DNA of 64,000 nucleotides from JACVRW01 sp963808775 (lineage in GTDB: Bacteria > Actinomycetota > Thermoleophilia > Solirubrobacterales > Thermoleophilaceae), in the NCBI GenBank assembly GCA_963808775.1, contig CAWEGR010000007.1, forward strand, positions 186,001 to 250,000. The letters are read 5' to 3'. Positions 28,003-37,071 of the stretch are shown in pieces. The translations under genes and the position numbers were made by a program. The notes below the pieces were generated by a model. The model was not told the DNA's origin and made no database searches. It worked only from the letters and a program-made list of their open reading frames with translations. Every line of letters begins with the position of its first letter. Position 1 is the first letter of the stretch.

Positions 28003-29337
28003 GTGCGCTGGCTCCTCGTCAAGGACCTGCGCATCCTGCGGCGCTCGCCGCTGCTCGTCTCGCTGCTCGTGATCTACCCGATCGCGATCGCGGTCCTGAT
28101 CGGCGTGGCCCTCTCGCGCGGGCCGGACAAGCCGGAGGTCGCCTTCTACAACGGCCTGGCCGGCAAGCCCGCGACCGTCGAGCTCGGCGGCGAGGAGATC
28201 GACCTCGCCCAGGAGGGCCAGCGCCTCTTCGAGGCCATCGACCCGGTGCGCGTCGACAGCCGGGCCGAGGCGATCCAGAAGGTGAAGGACGGCGAGGTGC
28301 TCGGGGCGCTGATCATCCCCGACGACCTCGCGTCGAACCTGCAGTCGACGCTCGAGCAGGGAACCGTCGAGGTCTTCTACAACGCCGAGGACCCGGCCAA
28401 GCGCGAGTTCGTCGAGTCGACGATCCGCTCCCAGGTCCAGCAGGCGAACGCCGCGCTCACGAAGCGCGTGGCGGAGGAGTCCCTGCAGCTGCTCGACCTG
28501 ATCTCGGAGGGCGGCGAGTACTCGTTCCTCGGCCAGGACTTCGACGTGCTCGGGCTCGAGCGCTCGCAGCAGATCCTCGAAACCGCGCGCGAGGAGTTCC
28601 CCGAGGGCTCACCGGAGCGGGCCGAGCTCGACCGGGTGATCGCGTTCGCCGGTCTCGCCCGCGAGAACCTCGCGTTCTCGGACGAGGTCCTGGGCGTGGT
28701 CGGCGAGCCGATCCGGGTGGAGGCCACCGCGCTCGACGGCGGCACGACGTCGCTCAACTCGTTCGCCGTGGCGCTCGCCGTGGCGGTCTCGCTCATGTTC
28801 ATCACGCTCCTGCTGGCCGCGGGGACGCTCGCGCTCGAGCGCGAGGAGAACGCGTACGCGCGGCTGGTGCGCGGGCTCGTCTCGCGCACCGCGCTGCTCG
28901 TCGAGAAGGCCGGGCTCGCCACGATCTGCGGCGCGGCCGTCGCGCTGCTCATGCTCGCCGGGCTCAGCCTGTTCGTGACGGTCGACTGGAGCCGCTTCCC
29001 GCTCTGGCTCGCCGCCCTGCTGCTGGCGGCACTCGCGTTCGCGGCGCTCGGCCTCGCGATCGGCGCGCTCACGCGCGAGGTGCGCGCGGCGTCGCTGCTC
29101 GCGTTCATGATCTGCCTGCCGCTCGCCTTTCTCGCCCTCGTGCCGAGCGGGGCCGTGGCGCCCGCTCTCTACGACGTGATCCGCGTCGTCTCGGCGCTGT
29201 TCCCCTTCAAGGCGGCGCTCGACGCGCTCGACGCGGCGCTGAACGACGCCGGTGGCCTCGGCACGGCGCTCGCCCATCTCGCCGCTCTGACGCTCGGGTT
29301 CGGCGCGCTCGCGCGCCTGGCGCTGGCGCGGTTCTAG
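28003..29337 (+). CDS. ABC-2 type transporter permease
   Basis: A 444-aa permease with one N-terminal membrane helix (LVSLLVIYPIAIAVLIGVAL), a large extracytoplasmic domain of about 220 residues (YNGLAGKPATVELGGEEIDL, then coiled segments), and five to six C-terminal helices starting SFAVALAVAVSLMFITLLLA. This is the ABC2_membrane_3 (YhaP/NatB-like) layout. It pairs with the ATPase two bases upstream; export of small molecules or ions is typical of the family. Confidence 0.85.
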   Translation: MRWLLVKDLRILRRSPLLVSLLVIYPIAIAVLIGVALSRGPDKPEVAFYNGLAGKPATVELGGEEIDLAQEGQRLFEAIDPVRVDSRAEAIQKVKDGEVLGALIIPDDLASNLQSTLEQGTVEVFYNAEDPAKREFVESTIRSQVQQANAALTKRVAEESLQLLDLISEGGEYSFLGQDFDVLGLERSQQILETAREEFPEGSPERAELDRVIAFAGLARENLAFSDEVLGVVGEPIRVEATALDGGTTSLNSFAVALAVAVSLMFITLLLAAGTLALEREENAYARLVRGLVSRTALLVEKAGLATICGAAVALLMLAGLSLFVTVDWSRFPLWLAALLLAALAFAALGLAIGALTREVRAASLLAFMICLPLAFLALVPSGAVAPALYDVIRVVSALFPFKAALDALDAALNDAGGLGTALAHLAALTLGFGALARLALARF

Positions 29338-29347
29338 ACTGGACGCG

Positions 29348-30323
29348 GTGTCCTTCCCGGCCACACGACTGCGGCGGCTGCGCAAGACCGGCGTGCTGCG
29401 GGAGCTGGTGCGCGAGACCCGGCTCGACGTCTCGGACCTGGTCCTGCCGCTGTTCGTGCAGCTCGGTGAGGGCCGGGACCCGGTCGAGGCCATGCCCGGC
29501 GTCCACCGGCTCTCCATCTCCCACGCCGTCGAGGAGGCGGGCGAGGCGCATGCCCTGGGCATCCCCGCGGTCCTGCTGTTCGGCGTGCCCGCCGAGAAGG
29601 ACGAGCAGGGCTCCGGGGCCTACGACGACGAGGGCGTCGTGCAGCTCGCGGTCCGCGCCATCAAGGACGCGCATCCCGAGCTCGTCGTGATCACGGACGT
29701 CTGCCTCTGCTCCTACACCTCGCACGGTCACTGCGGCGTCGTCACCGGCGATGGCGCGATCGACAACGACGCCACGCTCGAGCTGCTGGCGCGCACGGCC
29801 GTGTCGCACGCCGACGCCGGCGCCGACGCCGTGGCCCCGAGCGACATGATGGACGGCCGCGTGGGCGCGCTGCGCGCGCGCCTCGACGCCGAGGACCACG
29901 GCGACCTCCCGCTGATCGCCTACTCGGCGAAGTTCGCCTCCGCCTTCTACGGCCCCTTCCGCGAGGCGGCCGACTCGACGCCCGCGTTCGGCGACAGGCG
30001 CAGCTACCAGATGGACCCCGGCCAACTCCGACGAGGCGGTGCGCGAGGCGCTGCTCGACGTCGAGGAGGGGGCCGACGTGGTGATGGTCAAGCCGGCCCT
30101 GCCGTACCTCGACGTGATCCGCCGGGTCAAGGACGCCACGCGCCTGCCCGTGGCGGCCTACAACGTGAGCGGCGAGTACGCGATGGTCAAGGACGCCGCG
30201 GCGGCCGGCCATATCGACGAGCGCGCCGTCGTGCTCGAGGCGCTGACGGGCATCCGCCGCGCGGGCGCCGACGTGATCATCACCTACCACGCAAAGGACG
30301 TGGCCCGGTGGCTCGCCCAGTAG
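29348..30323 (+). CDS. hemB: Delta-aminolevulinic acid dehydratase (one frameshift)
   Basis: Porphobilinogen synthase, joining two 5-aminolevulinate molecules in tetrapyrrole synthesis. The zinc-site motif DVCLCSYTSHGHCG and the lysine region LIAYSAKFASAFYGPF are in the first frame. At YQMDP the frame breaks because GACCCCGGCC at 30015-30024 has one C too many; removing it gives PANSDEAVREALLDVEEGAD. The second catalytic lysine, VMVKPALPYLD, lies in the new frame. Joined length about 324 aa is normal. It starts a tetrapyrrole operon with the next two genes. Confidence 0.94.
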
Positions 30324-31378
30324 CGAAGGTCCGCAGCCGCAAGGATGGCTCGGCGGTCCCGCTCGACGAGCTCGACAAGCGCCTGCTCAACCTCCTGCAG
30401 GGCAGCTTCCCGCTCGAGCCGCGGCCCTACGCGCACGTCGCGCGCCTGGCCGAGATCCCGGAGGAGGAGCTGATGCGGCGCACGCAGCGGCTCCTCGACG
30501 AGCGCATCATCCGCGAGATCACGCCGATCTTCGACACCCGGGTGCTCGGCTACAGCTCGATGCTGGTCGCCGCCCGCGTCGATCCGGAGAACCCGTGGCG
30601 GGCGGCGAAGATCATCAACTCGCACCCGGGCGTCTCGCACAACTACCTGCGCGACCACGACTTCAACCTCTGGTTCACGATCGCGACGGAGCCGGAGTCG
30701 CGGCTCGGGCTCGAGGGGACGCTCGAGCTGCTCGAGCGGCTCACGGGCGCCGAGTCCGTGCGCCAGCTCCCGACGCTGCGGCTGTTCAAGATCCGGATGG
30801 ATCTCGAGATGGAGAAGGGCACGGACACCCTCGCGGCGGCCGCCGAGTCCGTGGACTACAGGGAGCCGGAGGCGATCCCGCTGGCGGACCGCGACGTGGA
30901 TGTGATCCGCGCGACCCAGGGCCCGATGGAGGTCACCCCGGAGCCGTACGCGGCGCCCGCGGCGAAGCTCGGGATGTCGCAGGAGGAGCTGCTCGAGCAC
31001 CTCGAGTCGCTGCGCGAGCGGCGCGCGCTGCGGCGAGTGGCGGCGATCCTGTTCCACCGGCGGGCGGGCTTCTCGGCCAACGGCATGGGCGTCTGGCGCG
31101 TGCCCGACGAGCGCATACTCGAGCTCGGCCCGCGGATGGCCTCGTTCCGCGGCATCTCGCACTGCTACCAGCGGCCGACGTACGCGGACTGGCCCTACTC
31201 GGTCTTCACGATGGCGCACGGGCGCTCGAAGGAGGAGTGCGACGCGATCCTCGACTCGATCGCGGAGGACACCGGGATCGAGGACCGCAGCACGCTCTAC
31301 TCCTCGACGGAGTTCAAGAAGATCCGCCTGCGCTATTTCACGGGCGAGCACCAAGAGTGGGAAGCGGCCCACTCGTAG
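30308..31378 (+). CDS. AhbA/AhbB-like two-domain protein (siroheme decarboxylase family)
   Basis: A 356-aa protein with two Lrp/AsnC-like halves, each a winged helix plus an alpha/beta domain. The halves start LDELDKRLLNLLQGSFPLEP and LADRDVDVIRATQGPMEVTP. Signature motifs of AhbA/AhbB/NirDL are present in both: HPGVSHNYLRDHDFNLWFTI and ISHCYQRPTYADWPYSVFTM. Those enzymes decarboxylate siroheme on the alternative heme and heme d1 routes. It overlaps the end of hemB by 16 bases and hemL by 22. A purely regulatory role is possible, but the paired signatures and the hem neighbours favour an enzyme. Confidence 0.8.
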   Translation: MARPVAKVRSRKDGSAVPLDELDKRLLNLLQGSFPLEPRPYAHVARLAEIPEEELMRRTQRLLDERIIREITPIFDTRVLGYSSMLVAARVDPENPWRAAKIINSHPGVSHNYLRDHDFNLWFTIATEPESRLGLEGTLELLERLTGAESVRQLPTLRLFKIRMDLEMEKGTDTLAAAAESVDYREPEAIPLADRDVDVIRATQGPMEVTPEPYAAPAAKLGMSQEELLEHLESLRERRALRRVAAILFHRRAGFSANGMGVWRVPDERILELGPRMASFRGISHCYQRPTYADWPYSVFTMAHGRSKEECDAILDSIAEDTGIEDRSTLYSSTEFKKIRLRYFTGEHQEWEAAHS

Positions 31379-32646
31379 CGAGCCGCTCCGCGGACGCCTA
31401 TGCCCGCGCCGTCGGGCTGATCCCGGGCGGCGTCAACTCGCCCGTCCGCGCGATGCGCTCGATCGGGCGGGATCCGATCTTCGTCGCGCGCGGCGAGGGC
31501 GCCCGGATCGTCGACGTCGACGGCAACGAGTACGTCGACTGGGTCCTGTCCTGGGGGCCGCTCGTGGCGGGCCATGCGCATCCCGACGTGGTCGAGGCGG
31601 TGCGCGAGGCGGCCGGCCGCGGGACCAGCTTCGGCGCGCCGACGGAGGCCGAGGTCGAGCTCGCGGCGGAGGTGGTCGCCCGCGTGCCCTCCGCCGAGAT
31701 GATGCGCATGACCTCGTCCGGCACCGAGGCCTCGATGAGCGCCCTGCGGCTCGCCCGCGCGGCCACGGGCCGCGACCGGGTCGTCAAGTTCGCGGGCGCC
31801 TACCACGGCCACGTGGACGGGCTGCTCGCCGACGCCGGCTCGGGCCTCGCCACGCAGGGCATCCCGGCGAGCCCGGGCGTCACCGCCGCCCAGGCGGCCG
31901 ACACCGTCGTGGTTCCCTGGAACGACCGCGCCGCTGTGGACGAGGCGCTCTCGCGCGGCGACGTGGCGGCGCTCGTCTGCGAGCCCTACCCCGGCAACAT
32001 GGGCGTTGTCGCGCCGGAGCCCGGCTTCCTCGCGCACCTGCGCGAGGCGACCCGCGCCTCGGGCGCCCTGCTCGTCTTCGACGAGGTGATCTCGGGCTTC
32101 CGCGTGGCACGCGGCGGCGCCCAGGAGCGCGAGGGCGTCATGCCGGACCTGACCGTGCTCGGCAAGATCATCGGCGGCGGCCTCCCGGCGGCCGCATACG
32201 CCGGCCCGGCCTCGCTCATGGAGCGGATCGCGCCGGCCGGAGACGTCTACCAGGCGGGCACGCTGTCCGGGAACCCGCTCGCGACCGCCGCCGGCCTCGC
32301 GACCCTCGGCCTGCTCGACGCGGCCGCCTACGAGCGCCTCGACGCGACCACGCGGGCCCTCGCCGAGGGCCTCGAGCGGCTGGCCGAGGGCCGGCCCGTG
32401 AGCGTCGCCTCGACCACGGGGCTCGTGACCCTGTTCTTCCGAGACGAGCCGCCGCGCGACTACGCCGGCGCCAAGGCGTGCGACGCCGAGCGCTACGGCC
32501 GCTTCTGCCGGGCCATGCTCGAGCTCGGGATCTATCTGCCGCCGTCCCAGTTCGAGGCCTGGTTCCCGTCGCTCGCCCACACGCCCGACGAGGTCGAGCG
32601 CACGCTCGCGGCCGCCGAGGACGCGCTCGCGGAGGTGCTCCGGTGA
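31357..32646 (+). CDS. hemL: Glutamate-1-semialdehyde 2,1-aminomutase
   Basis: PLP enzyme making 5-aminolevulinate in the C5 pathway, so it supplies HemB. At 429 aa it has the family start PGGVNSPVRAMRSIGRDPIF, the substrate gate region TSSGTEASMSALRLARA, FAGAYHGHVDGLL, VFDEVISGFRVARGG and the PLP lysine in VLGKIIGGGLPAAAY. The GTG start lies inside the previous gene. The C-terminus overlaps the next gene by four bases. Confidence 0.95.
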   Translation: MGSGPLVASRSADAYARAVGLIPGGVNSPVRAMRSIGRDPIFVARGEGARIVDVDGNEYVDWVLSWGPLVAGHAHPDVVEAVREAAGRGTSFGAPTEAEVELAAEVVARVPSAEMMRMTSSGTEASMSALRLARAATGRDRVVKFAGAYHGHVDGLLADAGSGLATQGIPASPGVTAAQAADTVVVPWNDRAAVDEALSRGDVAALVCEPYPGNMGVVAPEPGFLAHLREATRASGALLVFDEVISGFRVARGGAQEREGVMPDLTVLGKIIGGGLPAAAYAGPASLMERIAPAGDVYQAGTLSGNPLATAAGLATLGLLDAAAYERLDATTRALAEGLERLAEGRPVSVASTTGLVTLFFRDEPPRDYAGAKACDAERYGRFCRAMLELGIYLPPSQFEAWFPSLAHTPDEVERTLAAAEDALAEVLR

Positions 32647-33020
32647 CGCTCATCGACGCGGTCGTCGCGGCCGCGGACCCCGGGCTCCGCGAGCACGCCG
32701 TGACGGATCCGGGCCCGGGCCGCTTCGAGGGCCTCGACACCACGCCCGAGCGCCGCTTCGTGCTCGAGGCGGTCTACGAGGGCTACCTGCTCCACTACGG
32801 CGAGCCGCGCGCCTTCGCGGGCATGGACGACGACCTGCGACTGCTGGGCGGCGACGCGATGTACGCGCTCGGGCTCCAGCGCCTCGCCGACGAGGGGGAC
32901 CTCGAGGCGGTCCGCGAGCTGTCCGACCTGATCTCACGGACCGCGCAGGCGCACGCGGAGGGGCGGCCCGGGGACGCGGCGGCGCTCTGGGAGCGGAGTT
33001 CGGAGCGGCTCAGGCGATAG
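32643..33020 (+). CDS. Conserved hypothetical protein
   Basis: 125 aa, starting at the GTG that overlaps the hemL stop. It is mostly helical and soluble by appearance: FVLEAVYEGYLLHYGEPRAF, then MYALGLQRLADEGDLEAVRE and ISRTAQAHAEGR. No catalytic motif or metal site is recognised. Tight coupling to hemL suggests a helper or regulator in tetrapyrrole synthesis, but no more can be said. Confidence 0.7.
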   Translation: MTLIDAVVAAADPGLREHAVTDPGPGRFEGLDTTPERRFVLEAVYEGYLLHYGEPRAFAGMDDDLRLLGGDAMYALGLQRLADEGDLEAVRELSDLISRTAQAHAEGRPGDAAALWERSSERLRR

Positions 33021-33046
33021 GCTGGCGCGGGCGGTCTGGCCCGCGA

Positions 33047-33098
33047 GGTAGTGCGCTCCGTAACCATGTTGGCACTACCCTTCGCCTCGCGGAACAAT
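33047..33098 (+). promoter_or_regulatory. Dyad and candidate promoter of qcrABC
   Basis: GGTAGTGC (33047-33054) and GCACTACC (33072-33079) form a perfect 8-bp dyad with a 17-base centre. The right arm overlaps a candidate -35, TTGGCA (33069-33074), with AACAAT 18 bases later as a weak -10. A second pairing, CCGCGAGG (33041-33048) with CCTCGCGG (33085-33092), uses part of the left arm. This could be an operator over the qcr promoter or a terminator of the hem operon. Confidence 0.4.
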
Positions 33099-33113
33099 CC
33101 GTTCTGACTCACC

Positions 33114-33788
33114 GTGGCAAACGACCCTCCCAAGTACGACAAGACGTCCCGCTACACCGAGATGCGCGGCGTTGCCGGCGCGTTCGAGGGCGAGTCGATG
33201 ACGCGCCGCGGTCTCATCACCGGGACGGCGCTCGCCGCCGGAGGGATCGCGACGATGGCGTTCGCCCTGCCGGGCCTCGGCTTCGCGCTCGGGCCGGTGT
33301 TCGAGGACACGACGCCGACCACCTGGCAGGACGTGGGCCCGGAGCCGGACTTCAACGACGAGACCTACGTCCCGCGCGTGATCAACATCGTTCCGGAGAT
33401 CGGCGAGGCGGGGAAGACGACGATCTACGTCCGCAAGTTCAACCCCGAGCGCGACAAGGTGATCGAGGGCCAGGACCCCCAGCCCTACGTGGCGATCTCC
33501 ACCCGCTGCGCGCACCTCGGCTGCCCGGTCCGCTACATCCAGGCCTCGCAGAAGTTCGTCTGTCCCTGCCACGGCGGCGTCTACGGCTTCGAGGGCCAGG
33601 TCGAGGGCGGCCCGCCGGTGCGTCCGCTCGACCGCTTCTACACGCGCGTCTCCGAGGTGGGCAGCCGCGTCGAGATCGGCGACCGCTTCTCGCTCAACTC
33701 GGACCTCGAGCGCTTCGCGCCGCGTGACCCGTCGAACCACCTCGACGGGCTCTGGCAGTACCTCTACCCGTCGAGGCCGACCACGTGA
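33114..33788 (+). CDS. qcrA: Menaquinol-cytochrome c reductase Rieske subunit
   Basis: Iron-sulfur subunit of the bc-type complex. The two cluster-binding motifs are CAHLGCP and CPCHGG. Near residue 25, TRRGLITGTALAAGGIATMA is a twin-arginine-like anchor, consistent with tatA/tatC later in the window. The 224-aa protein starts at GTG and its C-terminus (DGLWQYLYPSRPTT) is coupled by a four-base overlap to the cytochrome b gene. Confidence 0.93.
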   Translation: MANDPPKYDKTSRYTEMRGVAGAFEGESMTRRGLITGTALAAGGIATMAFALPGLGFALGPVFEDTTPTTWQDVGPEPDFNDETYVPRVINIVPEIGEAGKTTIYVRKFNPERDKVIEGQDPQPYVAISTRCAHLGCPVRYIQASQKFVCPCHGGVYGFEGQVEGGPPVRPLDRFYTRVSEVGSRVEIGDRFSLNSDLERFAPRDPSNHLDGLWQYLYPSRPTT

Positions 33789-34612
33789 AGACGCCTCCGC
33801 TGCCACGCGCACTGCGCCCGAAGCCGGCCCGGCCCGGGTCGAACGGCCGCAACGGGTCCGAGAACGGCGGCTCGGTCGTCACGCCGCCCAAGCCGGGGCT
33901 CAAGGAGCAGGCGGGCGAGGCGGGCGCCGGGGCGATCGGCTGGGTCGAGGAGCGCACCGGCCTCACGCCCTTCCTGCGCGGCTTCCTGTTCCGCAAGGTG
34001 CCCAAGGGCACCAACTGGTTCTACACGCTCGGCTCGGCCACGATGTTCGCCTTCCTCTCGCAGGCGGTCACGGGCGTCTTCCTGGCGATGTACTACGAGC
34101 CGGATCCCACGCGCGCCTACGAGTCCGCGTCGCGCATCACGAACGAGGTCTTCCTCGGCGAGTTCGTGCGCGGCATGCACAAGTGGGGCTCGTCGGTGAT
34201 GATCATCCTGATCTTCCTGCACATGGGCAGGACCTTCTTCTTCGGCGCGTACAAGTACCCGCGCGAGCTGAACTGGGTGATCGGCGTCGTGCTGCTCGTG
34301 CTGACGCTGATGATGGGCCTCACGGGCTACCTGCTGCCGTTCGACCAGCGCTCCTTCTGGGCCACGGTCGTGGCCGTGAACATCAACGCGTCGGGCCCGA
34401 TCGTCGGCCCCTATCTCGCCGACTTCCTGAGAGCCGGGGCCGAATTCGGCCCAACAACGATCACGCGCTTCTACGCGTTACACATGCTCGCTGTGCCGGG
34501 GCTCATCGGCGCGCTGATCGGCGCGCACCTGTACCTCGTGGCGAAGCTCGGCACGACGGCGCCGCCCTGGCTCAAGGCCGAGAAGAAGGATCTCCTGCGA
34601 GAGGAGATCTGA
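33785..34612 (+). CDS. qcrB: Menaquinol-cytochrome c reductase cytochrome b subunit
   Basis: Cytochrome b6-like N-terminal half of the complex, with four core membrane helices and two haem pairs. MHKWGSSVMIILIFLHMGR and FYALHMLAVPGLIGALIGAH carry the four haem-ligating histidines, and LTGYLLPFDQRSFWATVVAV is the quinone-site region. The first 55 residues are polar and extra to the core. The GTG start overlaps qcrA; qcrC follows after seven bases. Confidence 0.93.
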   Translation: MKTPPLPRALRPKPARPGSNGRNGSENGGSVVTPPKPGLKEQAGEAGAGAIGWVEERTGLTPFLRGFLFRKVPKGTNWFYTLGSATMFAFLSQAVTGVFLAMYYEPDPTRAYESASRITNEVFLGEFVRGMHKWGSSVMIILIFLHMGRTFFFGAYKYPRELNWVIGVVLLVLTLMMGLTGYLLPFDQRSFWATVVAVNINASGPIVGPYLADFLRAGAEFGPTTITRFYALHMLAVPGLIGALIGAHLYLVAKLGTTAPPWLKAEKKDLLREEI

Positions 34613-34619
34613 GCCGGCG

Positions 34620-35336
34620 ATGAACGCACGCGAGCGCGAGCAGTACCTGCGGGAGTACTCGATCCAGAAGGGCCAGGGGAAGCCGTTCTTCCCCTACGCC
34701 GTCGCGAAGGACAGCCTGATGGCCTGCGTCGTGCTGGCGGTCATCATCACGATGTCCATCCTTCTCGGCGCCGAGCTGGGTCCGAAGGCGGACCCGACCA
34801 CCACGACCTACACGCCTCGGCCCGAGTGGTACTTCTTCTTCCTGTTCGAGCTGCTGCGCGTGGTCAAGCCGCCCGAGCTCGTCTTCATCGCGACGGTCGG
34901 CATCCCCACGCTCTGTCTCGTGCTCCTGCTGCTGCTGCCGTTCTACGACCGCAGCCCGGAGCGCAACCCGCTGCGGCGGCCGATCGCCACCGTGGCCGGC
35001 ATCGCCACGATCGCCGCGATGGCCTACCTGACGGTCCTCGGCGCCGTCGCCGGCTCGCCCACCGAGATCGAGCTCGCAACCGCGCCGCAGTACGAGGAGG
35101 GCAAGGAGATCACAGCCTCGTCCGGCTGTCTCGGCTGCCACAAGATCGGCGAGAACGGCAACACGCTCGGCCCGAACCTGACGGAGATCGGAGCGCGGCT
35201 CGGCCCCGACGCGATCGCGCGCACGCTCGTCAACCCGACGTCGCCGATGCCGTCGTACGAGTCGCTGCGCGAGAACAACCCCGAGCAGTTCCAGGCGCTC
35301 GTCGACTACGTCGCGTCGCTCAAGGGCGAGGAGTAG
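34620..35336 (+). CDS. qcrC: Subunit IV/cytochrome c fusion of the bc complex
   Basis: A 238-aa protein: three membrane helices like b6f subunit IV (PRPEWYFFFLFELLRVVKPP is the typical quinone-site loop), then a C-terminal periplasmic cytochrome c domain with the haem motif CLGCH and the distal MPSYESL methionine. This fused layout is the Bacillus type of QcrC, not the diheme cyt cc of Mycobacterium. It ends with a one-base overlap onto the menG start. Confidence 0.92.
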   Translation: MNAREREQYLREYSIQKGQGKPFFPYAVAKDSLMACVVLAVIITMSILLGAELGPKADPTTTTYTPRPEWYFFFLFELLRVVKPPELVFIATVGIPTLCLVLLLLLPFYDRSPERNPLRRPIATVAGIATIAAMAYLTVLGAVAGSPTEIELATAPQYEEGKEITASSGCLGCHKIGENGNTLGPNLTEIGARLGPDAIARTLVNPTSPMPSYESLRENNPEQFQALVDYVASLKGEE

Positions 35337-36031
35337 TGGAGGCCCCCGCCGCGGGGACCCTGCCCGACACACAGGTGCGGGCGATGTTCGACCGCATCGC
35401 GCGGGTGTACGACCGCATGAACTCGGTCATGACGGCCGGCATGCACCATCGCTGGCGCGAGCGGGCCGTTGACCTGGCCAGGGTGGGACCTGGATCGAGC
35501 GCGCTGGACGTGGCGACCGGCACCGGCGACCTGGCGATCGAGCTCGCGCGCCGCGGCGCGGCCGTCACGGGCATGGACTTCTCGCCCGGGATGCTCGAGC
35601 TCGCGCGCGAGAAGGCCCCGGCGATCGCCTTCGAGGAGGGCGACGCACAGGCGCTCGGCTACGAGGACGCCTCGTTCGACGCCGTCACCGTCGGCTTCGG
35701 GGCGCGCAACTTCGGCGATCTCGACCGCGGGCTCGCCGAGATGGCGCGGGTGACGCGCCCGGGCGGCCGCGTGGTGGTGCTCGAGATCACGTCCCCGCAG
35801 CGACCGCCGCTGTCGTGGTTCTTCCGGGCCTGGTTCGACCGCGCGGTCCCCGCCCTCGGCCGGATCGCGGGCGATCCCGACGCCTACAGCTATCTGCCGT
35901 CGAGCGTGCGGCGCTTTCCCGGACCCGAGGAGCTGGCGGGCCGCATGTCGGCCAGCGGCCTCGAGGACGTCCGCTGGCTCCTGACCGCCGGCGGGATCAT
36001 CGCGCTGCACTCGGGCACGCGGAGCGCATGA
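35336..36031 (+). CDS. menG: Demethylmenaquinone methyltransferase
   Basis: UbiE/MenG SAM-dependent methyltransferase, last step of menaquinone synthesis. The SAM motif is ALDVATGTGDLAIELARRGA. MFDRIARVYDRMNSVMTAGM and GFGARNFGDLDRGLAEMARV are UbiE signatures, and the end has YSYLPSSVRRFPGPEELAG. At 231 aa it is full length. The GTG start shares one base with the qcrC stop, tying quinone synthesis to the quinol oxidase genes. Confidence 0.93.
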   Translation: MEAPAAGTLPDTQVRAMFDRIARVYDRMNSVMTAGMHHRWRERAVDLARVGPGSSALDVATGTGDLAIELARRGAAVTGMDFSPGMLELAREKAPAIAFEEGDAQALGYEDASFDAVTVGFGARNFGDLDRGLAEMARVTRPGGRVVVLEITSPQRPPLSWFFRAWFDRAVPALGRIAGDPDAYSYLPSSVRRFPGPEELAGRMSASGLEDVRWLLTAGGIIALHSGTRSA

Positions 36032-37008
36032 ACACGGCGCAGGCGCAGCTCGGCGCCGTGCTCGCCGCGGGCGGGCCCTCGCTCGCCGGGCTGCTCGAGC
36101 GCACGGAGGAGCGGCTGTCCGAGCTCGCGCGCGGCCACGGCGAGGAGCTCGCGGGCCACGCGGACGGCACGCTGGCCGCGGGCGGGAAGCGCCTGCGGCC
36201 GATCCTCGTGTTCCTGTCTGCCGACGGGGACGAGCAGGGTCTCGTGGCCGCAGGCGCAGCGGTCGAGCTGCTCCACATGGCGACCCTGGTGCACGACGAC
36301 GTGCTCGACGGCGCCGCGCTGCGCCGCGGCCGCCCGACCGTGTTCGCGGCAGCGGGCCGCCAGGCCGCCACCGCCACGGGGGACCTGCTCTTCTCGCGGG
36401 CGTTCGCGGAGCTCGCCTCGACGGGCAGCAGGGACGCCGTGCGCGCGCTCTCGAGCGCCTCGTCCGCGCTGGCGCGCGGCGAGCTGATGCAGCGCGCCGA
36501 CGCGTGGGACGTGTCCGTGAGGGAGGAGCGCTACCTCGAGCGCTGCCGGCTGAAGACGGGCAGCCTGTTCGACGCCTCCTGCCGGCTCGGGGCGATCCTG
36601 GGCGGACAGCCCGAGCTGGCCGCGCCGCTCGGGCGCTTCGGCGAGCGGGTCGGGCTCGCCTTCCAGCTACTCGACGACGTGCTCGACGTCTCCGGCCCGC
36701 CGGAGCGGACGGGCAAGCCGCGCGGTGCCGACCTGCTCGACGGCACGGTGACGCTGCCGCTGATCCTGGCGCGTGCCCGGGACCCGGAGCTCGGGGCGCT
36801 CGACCTGCGCGCCGCTGCTCGCTCCCCGGAGGCGGCGGCGGAGATCTGCGACCGCATCAGCGCCACGGGCGCCCTCGACGAGGCTCGCTCGCGCGCGCTC
36901 GGTCACGTGGCGTCCGCGAAGGAGTGCCTGGCGTCGCTGGAACTGCCGGATGATCGCCGCGCCGCCCTCGACCTCGTCGCGGACGGGGTCGTCGAGCGCT
37001 ACGCGTAG
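36028..37008 (+). CDS. Polyprenyl diphosphate synthase (menaquinone side chain)
   Basis: Trans-isoprenyl diphosphate synthase of 326 aa. First Asp-rich motif LVHDDVLDGAALRRGRPTVF, second LAFQLLDDVLDVSGPPERTG, with GGKRLRPILVFLSA near the N-terminus. Position directly behind menG (ATGA overlap) suggests the HepT/IspB-like enzyme that makes the menaquinone tail; chain length cannot be read from the sequence. Confidence 0.88.
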   Translation: MNTAQAQLGAVLAAGGPSLAGLLERTEERLSELARGHGEELAGHADGTLAAGGKRLRPILVFLSADGDEQGLVAAGAAVELLHMATLVHDDVLDGAALRRGRPTVFAAAGRQAATATGDLLFSRAFAELASTGSRDAVRALSSASSALARGELMQRADAWDVSVREERYLERCRLKTGSLFDASCRLGAILGGQPELAAPLGRFGERVGLAFQLLDDVLDVSGPPERTGKPRGADLLDGTVTLPLILARARDPELGALDLRAAARSPEAAAEICDRISATGALDEARSRALGHVASAKECLASLELPDDRRAALDLVADGVVERYA

Positions 37009-37046
37009 GAGCCTTAGCGAGCGGCCGCGTCGGCGCCGGGGGGTGC

Positions 37047-37064
37047 GGGGGGCGTGAGCCCCCC
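37047..37064. terminator. GC hairpin between convergent genes
   Basis: A perfect 7-bp stem GGGGGGC/GCCCCCC with a GTGA loop lies between the polyprenyl synthase and the convergent zinc-ribbon gene. No T-run is present, so it is a probable bidirectional terminator at best. Confidence 0.5.
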
Positions 37065-37071
37065 GATGGGA

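Noticed and set aside
29348..31378. HemB fused to the AhbAB-like protein as one 676-codon gene
   Set aside because: The continuous frame is produced by the extra C in hemB; corrected, hemB stops at 30323 and the second gene starts at GTG 30308.
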